Origin: Protula sp. h YS-2021
Lineage: Eukaryota > Annelida > Polychaeta > Sabellida > Serpulidae
Direction of reading: 5' to 3'
DNA length: 64,000 nucleotides
NCBI GenBank assembly: GCA_949752745.1
Contig: OX457032.1
Coordinates: 11,729,543-11,793,542, forward strand
This document shows positions 20,132 to 28,803 of this stretch, one piece after another. The notes beneath the pieces are model-generated. The model was not told the DNA's origin and did not search any database. It was given only the letters and a program-made list of their open reading frames with translations. Position 1 is the first letter of the stretch; every line of letters starts with the position of its first letter. The translations under genes were made by a program, and so were the position numbers.

Positions 20132-20892
20132 AATGCTTTTGGTCGAAAATGAAGTTTACAGATCACCTTCCCAGTTTGAAATGGAACATTATGGTCTGTG
20201 TCGTCCTTAATATTCATTTCTATCACATCAAATTTAGATGTGTTTACAGGAACATAATGAGGTTCTCCATAAGTTTTCATGATAATGTCTCCATCATGTC
20301 CTTGTATTGCAACAGAACGTAGCAAAGGAACATAATAATCACCAACAACTTGTGGCTCGCAAATACTACAGTACACATAAAGTGTATAAAACCCCTGTTT
20401 CACATCAGCTTTATATTCAGCTGTACACGTTTCAGTATACCATTGATTTGGGATAAATCCTAAAATCTCAGCTAATCCAGTGGAGAATGACACTTCAAAG
20501 CTATAATTTAGATATAGAAAAACGCGTCGTCTAATTTTATCATACTTTATCCGAATACCTTCTTTAAGGTCATCTTTCATAGAATTAGTTGCTTCTTCAT
20601 TGACTGCATGACATATTTCTTGTATGGATCTGTAGTAACCATAAGGAATATTGATTGTGTCAAGAACAATATTATTCAGTGGTTGTTGTCGATACTGAAT
20701 AGAATAGTCCATTCCATGTCTCATGGTTGTCCATGTATGCGGATATTGAATTTCAGCTAATGCCACTTCATATTTTCCGTTCAGATAGATGGTTCGAGGC
20801 ATACGAATTTGATAATTCGAAGTCTTGTTGTTGGGATAATAGTTCATACTAGCATTGCTTGGTAAAGTAATGTAAAAACTTGTTGACTCCAT
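20128..20892 (-). CDS. Minor capsid (penton-type) protein of the Polinton
   Basis: 254 residues beginning MESTSFYITLPSNASMNYY, followed by YEVALAEIQYPHTW and later PHYVPV and GKVICKLHFRP. This N-terminal pattern is that of the single jelly-roll minor capsid proteins conserved in Polintons, always beside the major capsid gene. It would sit at capsid vertices. The frame is intact, with ATG at 20892 and a TATATAC about 45 bp upstream. Confidence 0.82.
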   Translation of the reverse strand: MESTSFYITLPSNASMNYYPNNKTSNYQIRMPRTIYLNGKYEVALAEIQYPHTWTTMRHGMDYSIQYRQQPLNNIVLDTINIPYGYYRSIQEICHAVNEEATNSMKDDLKEGIRIKYDKIRRRVFLYLNYSFEVSFSTGLAEILGFIPNQWYTETCTAEYKADVKQGFYTLYVYCSICEPQVVGDYYVPLLRSVAIQGHDGDIIMKTYGEPHYVPVNTSKFDVIEMNIKDDTDHNVPFQTGKVICKLHFRPKAL

Positions 20893-20946
20893 GACAGCTA
20901 AATCGTTTATGTGATGTAGATAGACTAGATGTGTATATACATTACT

Positions 20947-21156
20947 TCATGTTTGACACTCTTCATCCTCACTCTCTACATTGTTGTCTACATTGTTATC
21001 TAAATTACTATCTACATGATCTACATTGGTATCTACTACTTCTCCCTGACAACAAGCACCAACACACCTAATTTTTACAGGAATAGTATTTTTATTTCCA
21101 TTTTCTTTACAACAACAACACCATAACTCTTTAATCCATATTAAAAAGTTTCCCAT
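20947..21156 (-). CDS. Small protein with possible lipid anchor (MGNF..CCCC)
   Basis: 69 residues. MGNF at the start fits N-myristoylation and ELWCCCCKE just after could be palmitoylated; the C-terminal half is acidic and repetitive (VDTNVDHVDSNLDNNV). Unknown family. Its ATG overlaps the end of the broken upstream frame by 16 nt. The cysteine cluster, a second CC and the acidic tail make chance less likely, but it is short. Confidence 0.5.
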   Translation of the reverse strand: MGNFLIWIKELWCCCCKENGNKNTIPVKIRCVGACCQGEVVDTNVDHVDSNLDNNVDNNVESEDEECQT

Positions 21157-21728
21157 CCTTCTGGAAACAACCTTTGTTGACGTTGTTGTATCTCTTTTGT
21201 AATATCTTCACGAGTTGTCTTTTTACCAAAAACAGTTTTTGGAATGTTAGCATCTACAATTTCCTCAATAAACTGCTTCCAACCATGCGGTGGTTCTCGT
21301 CATTCTTTTCTTCTTGTAGCAACCAATGCTTCTTTCAACAAATCAATAATGTTGGAATTTGTAATGACAGTACCCGTTTTTAAAACAAGTTCATTTTTAT
21401 CTGTCCATCTCGTGCCATATTTCTTAAGTTCTGCTAGAAGTTGTGTTAGTTTTACATGATAAATAGGTTGAAAATGATTTAGAAACTGTTGAGACTTTTC
21501 TGATTTTTCTGCATTAGATGCTGACTTTTGTCGTTGTTGTTGTTGCGACTGAATTGTTCGTAAATGGCGGCCAAGCACTTGAGACATTTCTATTGCCTTT
21601 TCACGAGTTCTTTTCCCACGTAAAAGTTTATTCACTTTCGTTTTGATTTCAACATTTTTTCCCTTCTTTTCTAACAACATTTTATATTCATATTCAGGAA
21701 TGAGGACCATTTTCATAGTATGTTTCAT
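21141..21728 (-). pseudogene. Conserved Polinton protein of unknown function (one in-frame stop)
   Basis: An open frame of 142 residues (21300-21728) starts MKHTMKMVLIPEYEY. It has a basic N-terminal half, a Gln-rich middle and a helical C-terminal half (YHVKLTQLLAEL, NSNIIDLLKEAL). It ends at a TGA at 21300-21302. The same frame then stays open for 52 more codons (PPHGWKQFIEEI, KKTTREDI) to a TAA at 21141, and this tail looks like part of the same domain. A CGA to TGA change would explain it. Virion-associated by position; no function assigned. Confidence 0.65.
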
Positions 21729-22051
21729 TTTAACAGCAACTGAGCTAACAATGGTAATGCAAATTTAGCAATAGCTCCAATGAATCCTCCTTTCTGATTA
21801 ACCAACTTCTTTTTTCTTTGAAGTGATATCTTCTTATCTGCTAGTGTGCGTAGGGTATGACGTTCACGCTTGAATACCTTATACCTTTTTGAGCTTAAGG
21901 GTAAATGTCCTCGCAATATATTCAAACAAATTTCAAACAAGCTAGTTAATTCCTCCTTAGTAGCTTGTTGTAGCAAGGTTTTACGTCGTTTAGGCCCGCT
22001 GCGTGCGAGCAAGTGAAGAAAAGGTTGATTCGCTTGAATACGTTTAGACAT
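21725..22051 (-). CDS. Basic protein with C-terminal QKGG and hydrophobic helix
   Basis: 108 residues, rich in Lys/Arg (GPKRRKTLLQQATKEEL, YKVFKRERHTLRTLADKK), ending NQKGGFIGAIAKFALPLLAQLLLK. Proteins of this type are common next to the Polinton ATPase gene. The C-terminal GG followed by a hydrophobic amphipathic stretch looks like a protease-released membrane-active peptide, as in adenovirus pVI. It overlaps its neighbours by 4 and 8 nt. Confidence 0.65.
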   Translation of the reverse strand: MSKRIQANQPFLHLLARSGPKRRKTLLQQATKEELTSLFEICLNILRGHLPLSSKRYKVFKRERHTLRTLADKKISLQRKKKLVNQKGGFIGAIAKFALPLLAQLLLK

Positions 22052-22703
22052 CTTGGCTGCGAATGGTTAAGTGACTTGGTTCTTGTTCATACGCTACCTT
22101 ATCAACATATACGTAATGTGTATCTCTTGGTAAAATGCCTGTACGAATACGTAGTTGATCATTTGTCTTCGGCTTCAAATCAATGAATAAATAGCCGTGA
22201 GGTTTGCTGGTAGCATCTTGATAGGCTTCTATGAGAAATTGAGATTTTCCAGGATACATTTGTCGCGCTAATGTACTTATTTGTTGACTGTCTCTAGGAT
22301 TTTTAAACAGAATGATGTAATGTGTATTCAAACTAATATTTCGCATTTCTCTACCATGATGGAATAAATTATGCACAATAAAAATAATGCTTAGATTTTG
22401 ATGACTGCTACCAACACTAAAGAGACGTGTCATTCGCTCATCACTATGACATTTGGTCATTAAGTCATCAATGATGAGTAAGTTTGGCTTTTTCGGATTA
22501 AAACGCTCTTCAATGTCATCTGGAATGCCTTGGTAAAATTCCACACCTTTTATTCCCTTGTACAAAGGCTGATCTGCTGCATAGAGCCATAAAATGACTT
22601 TTGGAGAGGGTTTAATTAACTTTTGTTCTAGAATTTCTCTAACTAGAGAAGTTTTACCACTGCCTGTAGGTCCAGAGACCAAACACGTGAATGGATGCTT
22701 CAT
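22044..22703 (-). CDS. ATP: FtsK/HerA-like (A32-type) packaging ATPase of the Polinton
   Basis: 219 residues from the ATG at 22703. Walker A GPTGSGKTSLV, Walker B NLLIIDDLM, then LFSVGSSHQNLSIIFIVHN (sensor region) and NTHYIILFKNPRDSQQ, the order seen in A32-type genome-packaging ATPases. It would translocate DNA into capsids. The start codon overlaps the integrase stop as ATGA. Confidence 0.92.
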   Translation of the reverse strand: MKHPFTCLVSGPTGSGKTSLVREILEQKLIKPSPKVILWLYAADQPLYKGIKGVEFYQGIPDDIEERFNPKKPNLLIIDDLMTKCHSDERMTRLFSVGSSHQNLSIIFIVHNLFHHGREMRNISLNTHYIILFKNPRDSQQISTLARQMYPGKSQFLIEAYQDATSKPHGYLFIDLKPKTNDQLRIRTGILPRDTHYVYVDKVAYEQEPSHLTIRSQDV

Positions 22704-23800
22704 TTTCGAATATCTGTTTCTTTCACCCAACTGTTAAACTTCTTTGGCCAACCTAACCACTTCACAAATAATTCTTTAACACCTCGTCTTCTTCGTGTTT
22801 TCAAGACCTTTTCAATTCTGTAGACTGATTCAATATCTTTTGTCACTTTCTGCAGTTCTTCTTCATAAAAATGTCCATCAATATCTTCATCTAAAAAGTC
22901 TTTCACACGATACAAGTGTATTCCTTGCTTCTTACAACGATGTGTGATAATGAACACTTCTTGCGTCCACTTTATATGATAATCCCGTTGAAATACATAT
23001 TTCATGTGAGAAATGCGAACCTGATCACCAATTTTAAATTTGTAGGGTTTTTTCTTCTTTGGTTTTAATTTCAATTTGTCTACATACATATACTTCCACA
23101 CTTTCGATTCGTTGTCTTTACAAATATCTGCAGGAGCATACTTATTAGGGAGGGAGCCATGAGGTCTATGGTTGTAATTATACACTAAGTCTGGAAGGAT
23201 GTCCATATATCGATACGTTTGATTATGAAGGAAATATCGATACATCATTCCCTTTAGAGTACGAATGACTCTCTCAGCAAAGTTGGCTTTGGTTTCATTC
23301 TTTGTCGTATAGGCATGTATTCCCTCCTTCTTCAAAAATGCTTTTACCCATCTGTTTTTAAATTCAGTTCCTTTGTCTGACCTTAGAGTTCGTGGTCTTC
23401 GTTGTGTTTCATGAAAAATCTTTTGAAAGGCTTCTATGACACTCGTATGTGATTTATTAGGCATTGGTTGCACCCATAAATATTTGGAAAACACATCAAT
23501 GACAACCAACAAAAAACGGGTGTCATCATTATAGGAAGCTATGTTTCCCATGTCAGCTAAATCAATATCCCACATGTCATCAATTCCACGTGTAATGACA
23601 CGTTGCCTTTTAAACCTGTATTTTACAGGTTGTAGTAAACTGAAGGCATCTTGATCCTGTAACCATTTCTTCACTTGTGAATGAGTGACTGGTTGATCAT
23701 GTTTTCTTAATATGTGATAAAGTTTGTAAGGACCAGCAAATGCCCCGGGTTGACCAGGTTTAAAATAAATATTGGTTAAGTAGTCTTTCCACGTCGACAT
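22700..23800 (-). CDS. INT: Retroviral-type integrase with C-terminal chromodomain
   Basis: 366 residues, intact. An N-terminal helical region is followed by the rve catalytic core: D in MWDIDLADMG, D in TLRSDKGTEF and E in KANFAERVIRTLKGMM. Then come YNHRPHGSLPNKYAPAD and an SH3-like part (FKIGDQVRISHMKYVF). The last ~45 residues (YRIEKVLKTRRRRGVKELFV, WLGWPKKFNSW) form a chromodomain, which may steer insertion to modified chromatin. It carries out end joining with 6-bp staggered cuts, matching the observed duplication. ATG at 23800. Confidence 0.95.
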   Translation of the reverse strand: MSTWKDYLTNIYFKPGQPGAFAGPYKLYHILRKHDQPVTHSQVKKWLQDQDAFSLLQPVKYRFKRQRVITRGIDDMWDIDLADMGNIASYNDDTRFLLVVIDVFSKYLWVQPMPNKSHTSVIEAFQKIFHETQRRPRTLRSDKGTEFKNRWVKAFLKKEGIHAYTTKNETKANFAERVIRTLKGMMYRYFLHNQTYRYMDILPDLVYNYNHRPHGSLPNKYAPADICKDNESKVWKYMYVDKLKLKPKKKKPYKFKIGDQVRISHMKYVFQRDYHIKWTQEVFIITHRCKKQGIHLYRVKDFLDEDIDGHFYEEELQKVTKDIESVYRIEKVLKTRRRRGVKELFVKWLGWPKKFNSWVKETDIRK

Positions 23801-23880
23801 GTTAACACTAAATGATCAACACTTGTTAACATATCTTGTATTTTATTTTATCAACACATCTTGCATTTTATCAACATATC

Positions 23881-24213
23881 TTACAAATCAAGTATTGATA
23901 CAATGGTGTGAATAATTGGAGTCCATTGATCTTCAATGTACATTAACCAACTACTTAATTCATCAAATGTGATAGCATCTACACCATATTTTTCACAACG
24001 TTGATTTGCATTATCTAACACTTTATCTAAATGAATGTAATATTTAGCTTCATTCCAATATGTATAGACACATGCAGAATGACAAGTATGTTCTGAACAC
24101 TCTTCATTTTGACAAGCAGGACATACTAAGCATGCAAACTTTTTTACAGCTAATAACATTTCTTCACAATATGTTTTTTGTACAATATATTGTCTCAATG
24201 TAATGTCTGCCAT
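23881..24213 (-). CDS. Cysteine-rich Polinton protein, unknown function
   Basis: 110 residues from the ATG at 24213. A central Cys/His cluster (CLVCPACQNEECSEHTCHSAC) could bind zinc; the ends are helical (MADITLRQYIVQKTYCEEML; SSWLMYIEDQW). Its ATG overlaps the stop of the preceding gene as TAATG, so the two are probably co-transcribed. No family recognised. Confidence 0.55.
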   Translation of the reverse strand: MADITLRQYIVQKTYCEEMLLAVKKFACLVCPACQNEECSEHTCHSACVYTYWNEAKYYIHLDKVLDNANQRCEKYGVDAITFDELSSWLMYIEDQWTPIIHTIVSILDL

Positions 24214-24500
24214 TATACTGCAATGTAGATTAGCCACTCTCTCACTTCATCAAACAGTCTTGGATCAAATCGAGCAAAGTGATATGCTGCTTCCACATCA
24301 AACTCCTCAGCTCCGTCAATATTTGAAAGCACACACTCTTTGATGAAATCCTCATGTAATTTTGGTACGTTCAGCGTGGAATGAGCAAGTTCCCAATAGA
24401 TGTCAAAGTGTTCCAGTTGTTGTTGAATAGATCCAAAACGTGCCAGTTCACTTATCATGTAGTCCACATACGTCTCCTTGAAAAACGTTTCTACATCCAT
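24213..24500 (-). CDS. Small acidic Polinton protein, paralogue of the gene at 25259
   Basis: 95 residues starting MDVETFFKETYVDYMISEL, with FDVEAAYHFARFDPRLFDEV near the end. The start (F..YVDY..S.L) and middle (EDFIKEC, DVEAA) match the interrupted gene at 25259-25642, so the element carries two copies of this family. Function unknown. Confidence 0.55.
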   Translation of the reverse strand: MDVETFFKETYVDYMISELARFGSIQQQLEHFDIYWELAHSTLNVPKLHEDFIKECVLSNIDGAEEFDVEAAYHFARFDPRLFDEVREWLIYIAV

Positions 24501-24564
24501 CTTTCACATATCCATATAACACGTCTACACACTTTGACGGCTGGCAAGCAAATGACTTGTAGTC

Positions 24565-25185
24565 TTACTCGGCAGATACTGTTAGTGAGCCGCACTTGTT
24601 GCAGAAGTTGTCAGGTTCACACAACTTGCAATTGTACTTATGGCAGTGACAATCATAATCCTCAGCATATCCGTAAGCACCACAATATTCACAGGTAAGT
24701 CCAAGTTGATTTTGCACGTTCATATTCTCCAATCGAACTTCAGCCAGTCTTTTCTTGGATAGCTTCGACACTTTCATTCGATTGTCCTTTTGCAGCTTAA
24801 CAGGAGTTTTCTTCCCATGACATTCCGTACATGGCAGTAAGGTTGAGGTTATGCTATGGATTTCCTGAAGCAATGTCTCCCATTCACCATCATTCATGTT
24901 GATGTAACGCGTATATTCTTTCCCTTCAAACAGTGATGTTTGCACAAAACTCACATAGCGCATATCCAAGTATGAAATGACTTCAAGCCACTTCGTTTGC
25001 GTTAAGTACAGTTTGAAGCCAATGTTGCGTAATCTTGTCAAGTTCTGACACACAATCTTCCACAAGGATGGTGACAAAGCAAGCCATCTCTCTCCACGTT
25101 TGATTCGAAGAAATAGCCCAAATTCTCCATACTCCACAGTAATGGTTAAGTTTGCACTAATTTTAAAGCTGCTTGTCTTCTCCAT
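24565..25185 (-). CDS. PC4-like repeats joined to a zinc-finger-like C-terminus
   Basis: 206 residues, intact. Two strand-helix units with the PC4-like ending are visible: RWLALSPSLWKIVCQNL (residues ~33-49) and RYINMNDGEWETLLQEI (~93-109). Then come CTECHGKK, a basic helix and a Cys/His-rich tail (CEYCGAYGYAEDYDCHCHKY, CKLCEPDNFCNKCG) of rubredoxin/RING-like spacing. It is probably a nucleic-acid-binding early protein. A TATAAAAA about 70 bp upstream overlaps the stop codon of the preceding gene. Confidence 0.6.
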   Translation of the reverse strand: MEKTSSFKISANLTITVEYGEFGLFLRIKRGERWLALSPSLWKIVCQNLTRLRNIGFKLYLTQTKWLEVISYLDMRYVSFVQTSLFEGKEYTRYINMNDGEWETLLQEIHSITSTLLPCTECHGKKTPVKLQKDNRMKVSKLSKKRLAEVRLENMNVQNQLGLTCEYCGAYGYAEDYDCHCHKYNCKLCEPDNFCNKCGSLTVSAE

Positions 25186-25258
25186 GGCTGCGCGTTGAAT
25201 GATGACTTCACTTCACCCTTCTCCTTTTATGTCATTAGAAATTGTAGAGTCAGCTTTT

Positions 25259-25642
25259 TTATAGTTCTTCAAACATTTTACAAAGCTTTGAATTCACTTC
25301 AACTCGTTCATTGTTGAATCGAACAAGTTCTGATGCATTCGTCGTCAATGGAACGCCATCATCATAATGTAAAATAATTCTAGCAGCTACAACTAGCATG
25401 AGTTCAGCTGCCCAAGTTGTATTCGCGCGGATAAATGCTGAATCAATGTCGTAAGTTGATGGTAAAAGTAGTTCTTCACATTCCTGTAGAAATGAGTGGA
25501 TGAATTCATCTCTTGGAATTATCTTTCCAACAGCTTCTCAATGCTTATGCAAATTCTTCACTTGTAAAATCCAATTAGATTCAAAAGCAGGAAGCTTTGA
25601 AAACACATAGTCAACATAGTTCACTTTGAAGACGTCATCCAT
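25259..25642 (-). pseudogene. Small Polinton protein interrupted by an in-frame stop
   Basis: Starts at the ATG at 25642 (MDDVFKVNYVDYVFSKL) and stops at TGA 25538-25540. The same frame continues through IIPRDEFIHSFLQECEELLL and DIDSAFIRANTTWAAELML to a TAA at 25259. Both parts align with the protein at 24213-24500, so this is one gene with a nonsense codon (CGA to TGA is the simplest change). First gene of the leftward set. Confidence 0.6.
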
Positions 25643-25704
25643 GGTCTCTACACATCGGTGAAGAAGTAATGGGAAACCATTGAAATATGACTTATTAAAT
25701 ATTA

Positions 25705-25774
25705 TCATAATAATAATAAAAAAAAAACAAAAAAAACAAAACAAAAAAAAATAAATAAATAAAAAATAAATAAA

Positions 25775-25804
<30 letters not shown>
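25705..25804. repeat. Poly-A/AAAT-rich tract inside the Polinton right end
   Basis: About 100 bp of A-rich simple sequence between the outermost gene and the right terminal repeat. The reverse strand reads as a meaningless Phe/Leu-rich frame. Confidence 0.9.
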
Positions 25805-25805
<1 letters not shown>

Positions 25806-25969
25806 GGGGGGGGGGGGTCGGTCCATAGTATGTCCTAGGGGGGGTCCCCATGGTATATGATTCTTGACCAGGGGGGGGGGGGTCCCCATGGTATATGATT
25901 CTTGACCAGGGGGGGGTCTAGACAGTATGACGTCACAAAGTGCGGTGATTCTCTCGTTTCTCAACTACT
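25805..25969. repeat. Polinton right terminal inverted repeat
   Basis: Inverse of the left end: one unit of the GGACATACTATGG type, two of the CCATGGTATATGATTC type with G-runs, and the outer ~55 bp with TGACGTCA, ending CTCAACTACT. One C-run differs by a base from the left. Confidence 0.93.
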
Positions 25970-25975
25970 ATTGGA
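25970..25975. repeat. Target site duplication, right (ATTGGA)
   Basis: Matches 11511-11516. Joining the flanks restores a single ATTGGA and an open stretch of the older relic. Confidence 0.9.
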
Positions 25976-26001
25976 TATTGAAAACACAAGTCACGGAGAT
26001 G

Positions 26002-26178
26002 AAGCATGATTGTGGCGTCATAACTCAAAATTCTTTTTTTGTTTGCTCGTATTATTTTCCCATGTAGACTCGTTCAATTGTGTGGGCTGTTCCAACAATC
26101 CCACTCCCGGGTCTTCATGGGAAAATAATACCCGCAAACAACAAAAGAATTTTGAATTATGACATAACAATCATGCTT
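26002..26178. repeat. Long imperfect palindrome, MITE-like
   Basis: Arms of about 63 bp, from AAGCATGATTGT to TTTTCCCATG and back, pair with roughly 90% identity around a ~50-bp loop. Outer ends are perfect inverted AAGCATGATT. A shorter hairpin with the same AATAATACCCG core lies at 11213-11265. Confidence 0.7.
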
Positions 26179-28745
26179 TAAGTAGATTTATTGCATACAC
26201 ACAAGGTTGTACGAAAGAACATTAGATGACTGAATACATAGAAGAGTGTGAAGACTGGTGAGAGTATTACTGTTTAGAAGCTGTAGTATATAGAACGTAT
26301 CGTTGCGTAAATGTAGACATTTTCATAGTTCGGCAGAAAAAAATCATAAAACTTTATTTTATGTTTTATTTCTGTTTGTTTTTAATTTTGAGAGGGGGGA
26401 ATCTGAAATCTATTTCAAGTTACCCCTCCCCCGGCAACTTGAAATCGATTTCAGATTCCCGGGAGTGGGGGGGGGATCTGAAATTGGGGGTAATCTGAAA
26501 TCGTTATACCGGGGCCTGTAACAGAATATCTTGCCCCCTGTACAGCTTACCCCCCCCCCCGGGGCAAGCTATACCAGGCTATCTTCCTCCCCTCTGGCAT
26601 ATCCCACATCAGATATTAGTCATCCTAAAGTCGATCAAAGATTATAACACTGCTCATACGACTTTATTAGCACAATTCAACAATACATCAAAGAAAATGA
26701 CACAAAAATTAAATCTTAAATCCGATAAGCTGGAGTGAAGTGCTCGTGCATGTTCGCCAGATAAATTGTTTTGGACGACTTCCGCAGCTCCCCCTTCCGC
26801 AAGTGGTGAAACAGCTTCCTATTTATACTTACCGTGTGGAGTAAACAATTTGAGAATACTCTACCTGGAGTAAATTTTATACCGCAGCTTGAAATTACAA
26901 GAGATTTATCTGAACTATTTTAATCGCTCGCTACAATACATAAATAAAAAATTTTGATGAAAAGATGTGGATTCGTTTCATTTCCAAACAGCGGCAACGT
27001 AATTGCAATTGAACAAATTACCCGAGATCTGTATTAGATGCTGTAATCCCTCGTTGCAAAGAATCACAAATCTGTATAAAAAAGAAACAATTCTTGAGAT
27101 CAAAAATTGTGTTGTTATTATTGACCTCAATAATTCAAGTTTTTATCTCAAAAATTTAATTGACGATTCGTTAAATTTTATGTTAATCTGTGTTTTGATT
27201 TTTTGATCTCAAAAATAAATTTTTGCCATCTAAAATTCAATTATTGATAGCAAAATATAAATTATTAAGATCTACATTGGTTTCTTGATATCTTTAATCA
27301 TATTTTGATATCAAAAATATACACTAAATGCTAAAACGGCATTCCGTACTAATAAATGTGAAAATGGCATTCCATAAAATGGGCTTTGCTAGATATTCCG
27401 GCCGTTTACTCCTTTTTTCCGTCTCGGATGGTTTCCAGAAACTACCCCTACGCCATTTGACATAGGAAGATGAAATCTGGAAAAGGATGATGAGGAGCCG
27501 AAAATCCATAAATTTTTATCTTGACCTTTAACGTCCAATTGAGTTCAAAGTATTTTTGTACCTCAAAGTGCTTTCTAGAAAATTCCTCCTAGAAGGTGTG
27601 ACGCAGGAAGACAACATTTGATGAAGGTATAGAGGGTAATGAGCAATGAGAAATCAGCGATTTATTTTTGCCTTGACCTCCAAAATATTTTTAAAACTCC
27701 TATTTAGCACGAAAAATGGGTGAAATAGCGCTTAAATGCTTTTCTGAATACATATAGGGTTTCAGTAGGGAGTACCCTCGCGAGCTGAATCTCGACACTC
27801 GGTCAAAGGTCAGGTGTCGTTTCTAGCTCGAAAAGGGCTGGAGAGAGGTTGATCATTATTTCGAAAATAGTTAGAGTGGTACCTTGGTGATGTTGACGGT
27901 CTTGGCCAAAGTAAAAAAGAACAGTTGGGTTTAAAATACTCCATGGTCATCGTCAGCCAGGATTCTGACCATTATCTTTTAAAATGGTGAGGGATTTTGA
28001 CCATTTTGCCTTAAAAACGAGCCTCGGTGATTGTTGACCTTCTCGATGTGAAACATACATTTTCTTTTGTGATTTTTGCAAATGGGTGATTTCCCTATAA
28101 AATGGATTTCGGTCTAGTTTTTACTGTTTCACTCTCCCAATTAACAGTTCATAGGGTATTTAAACCGAAAATCAAATGTATAAGATGTGAATTCGTGTTT
28201 TTGTTGATAATAATTTTTATTATAACATATTACTGCGTCGTTGGCAACGAGTCCGAAAACATTGATACTTAAATACACTAAAAACCAAAAACATCGAGAA
28301 GTTTCCGAACTTGTACTGTCACTCAAAAAGTCATAGCCCTTTAAAATGGCAAAATATATCTCATGCAGAGACAGACAATTGTTATCGCAAAAACCGTCAA
28401 CTCATTGAGATTATCTATGTTAGTTCCTATGACGTAAAACACAACGCACCTATTCATGTTACACACAGACAAGCACCGCTGATAGGTGGGTTAGTGCAAT
28501 CACGTGACACTTACATGCTATAAGTATGCTTCAGCACTTTAACCCTGATCTAGTTCATGGGCGAATCCAGAAGAAAACAAATTAAGATTAGCATTCACAG
28601 GATTTCATATAGAGTGGTTACGCTGGACTCTCTGATGTACGTTCTGTACTAACTAGGTCATTGTTATCGTGTCAGTCACTGAAGCCCGTGTCACTAGGAG
28701 TATAGAAAGAGTTACAACCAGTGGTGTATAACAGCACCGCATGTA
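26179..28745. other. Intergenic region upstream of gene B
   Basis: No credible gene. Contents: short palindromic GATTTCAGATTCC/GGAATCTGAAATC and G/C-run sequence (26395-26580), AT-rich sequence, and low-copy repeats with TTGACC-type words at 27780-28090. CACGTG at 28501 and TATAAGT at 28519 lie about 230 bp before the gene B start and could belong to its promoter. Confidence 0.45.
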
Positions 28746-28803
28746 ATGGGAATAATGATGCGAGTTCTGTGGGTAACTCTCACCTGTTTGCTGCAGCTGA
28801 TAG
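28746..28803 (+). CDS. Gene B exon 1 (signal peptide)
   Basis: ATG at 28746, MGIMMRVLWVTLTCLLQ and donor GTAACA in phase 1. A short hydrophobic core after an Arg fits a signal peptide; two further ATGs at codons 4-5 could also start it. Genes C and D have 49-nt exons at the same point with the same phase. Confidence 0.75.

Larger units (their letters stand above)
11517..25969. mobile_element. Polinton/Maverick element, 14.45 kb, near-complete
   Basis: Termini AGTAGTTGAGAAACGAG and its inverse, a 6-bp target duplication and the full Polinton gene set: protein-primed polymerase B, integrase, packaging ATPase, adenain-like protease, major and minor capsid proteins. Rightward genes (12623-17813) are polymerase and PC4-like proteins; leftward genes (17965-25642) are virion, packaging and integration genes plus small unknowns. 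Transcripts converge near 17860-17900, where AATAAA signals lie on both strands. Polymerase, major capsid and two small genes are interrupted, so the copy is probably not autonomous. Intact duplication and near-identical outer ends point to a recent insertion. Confidence 0.96.
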
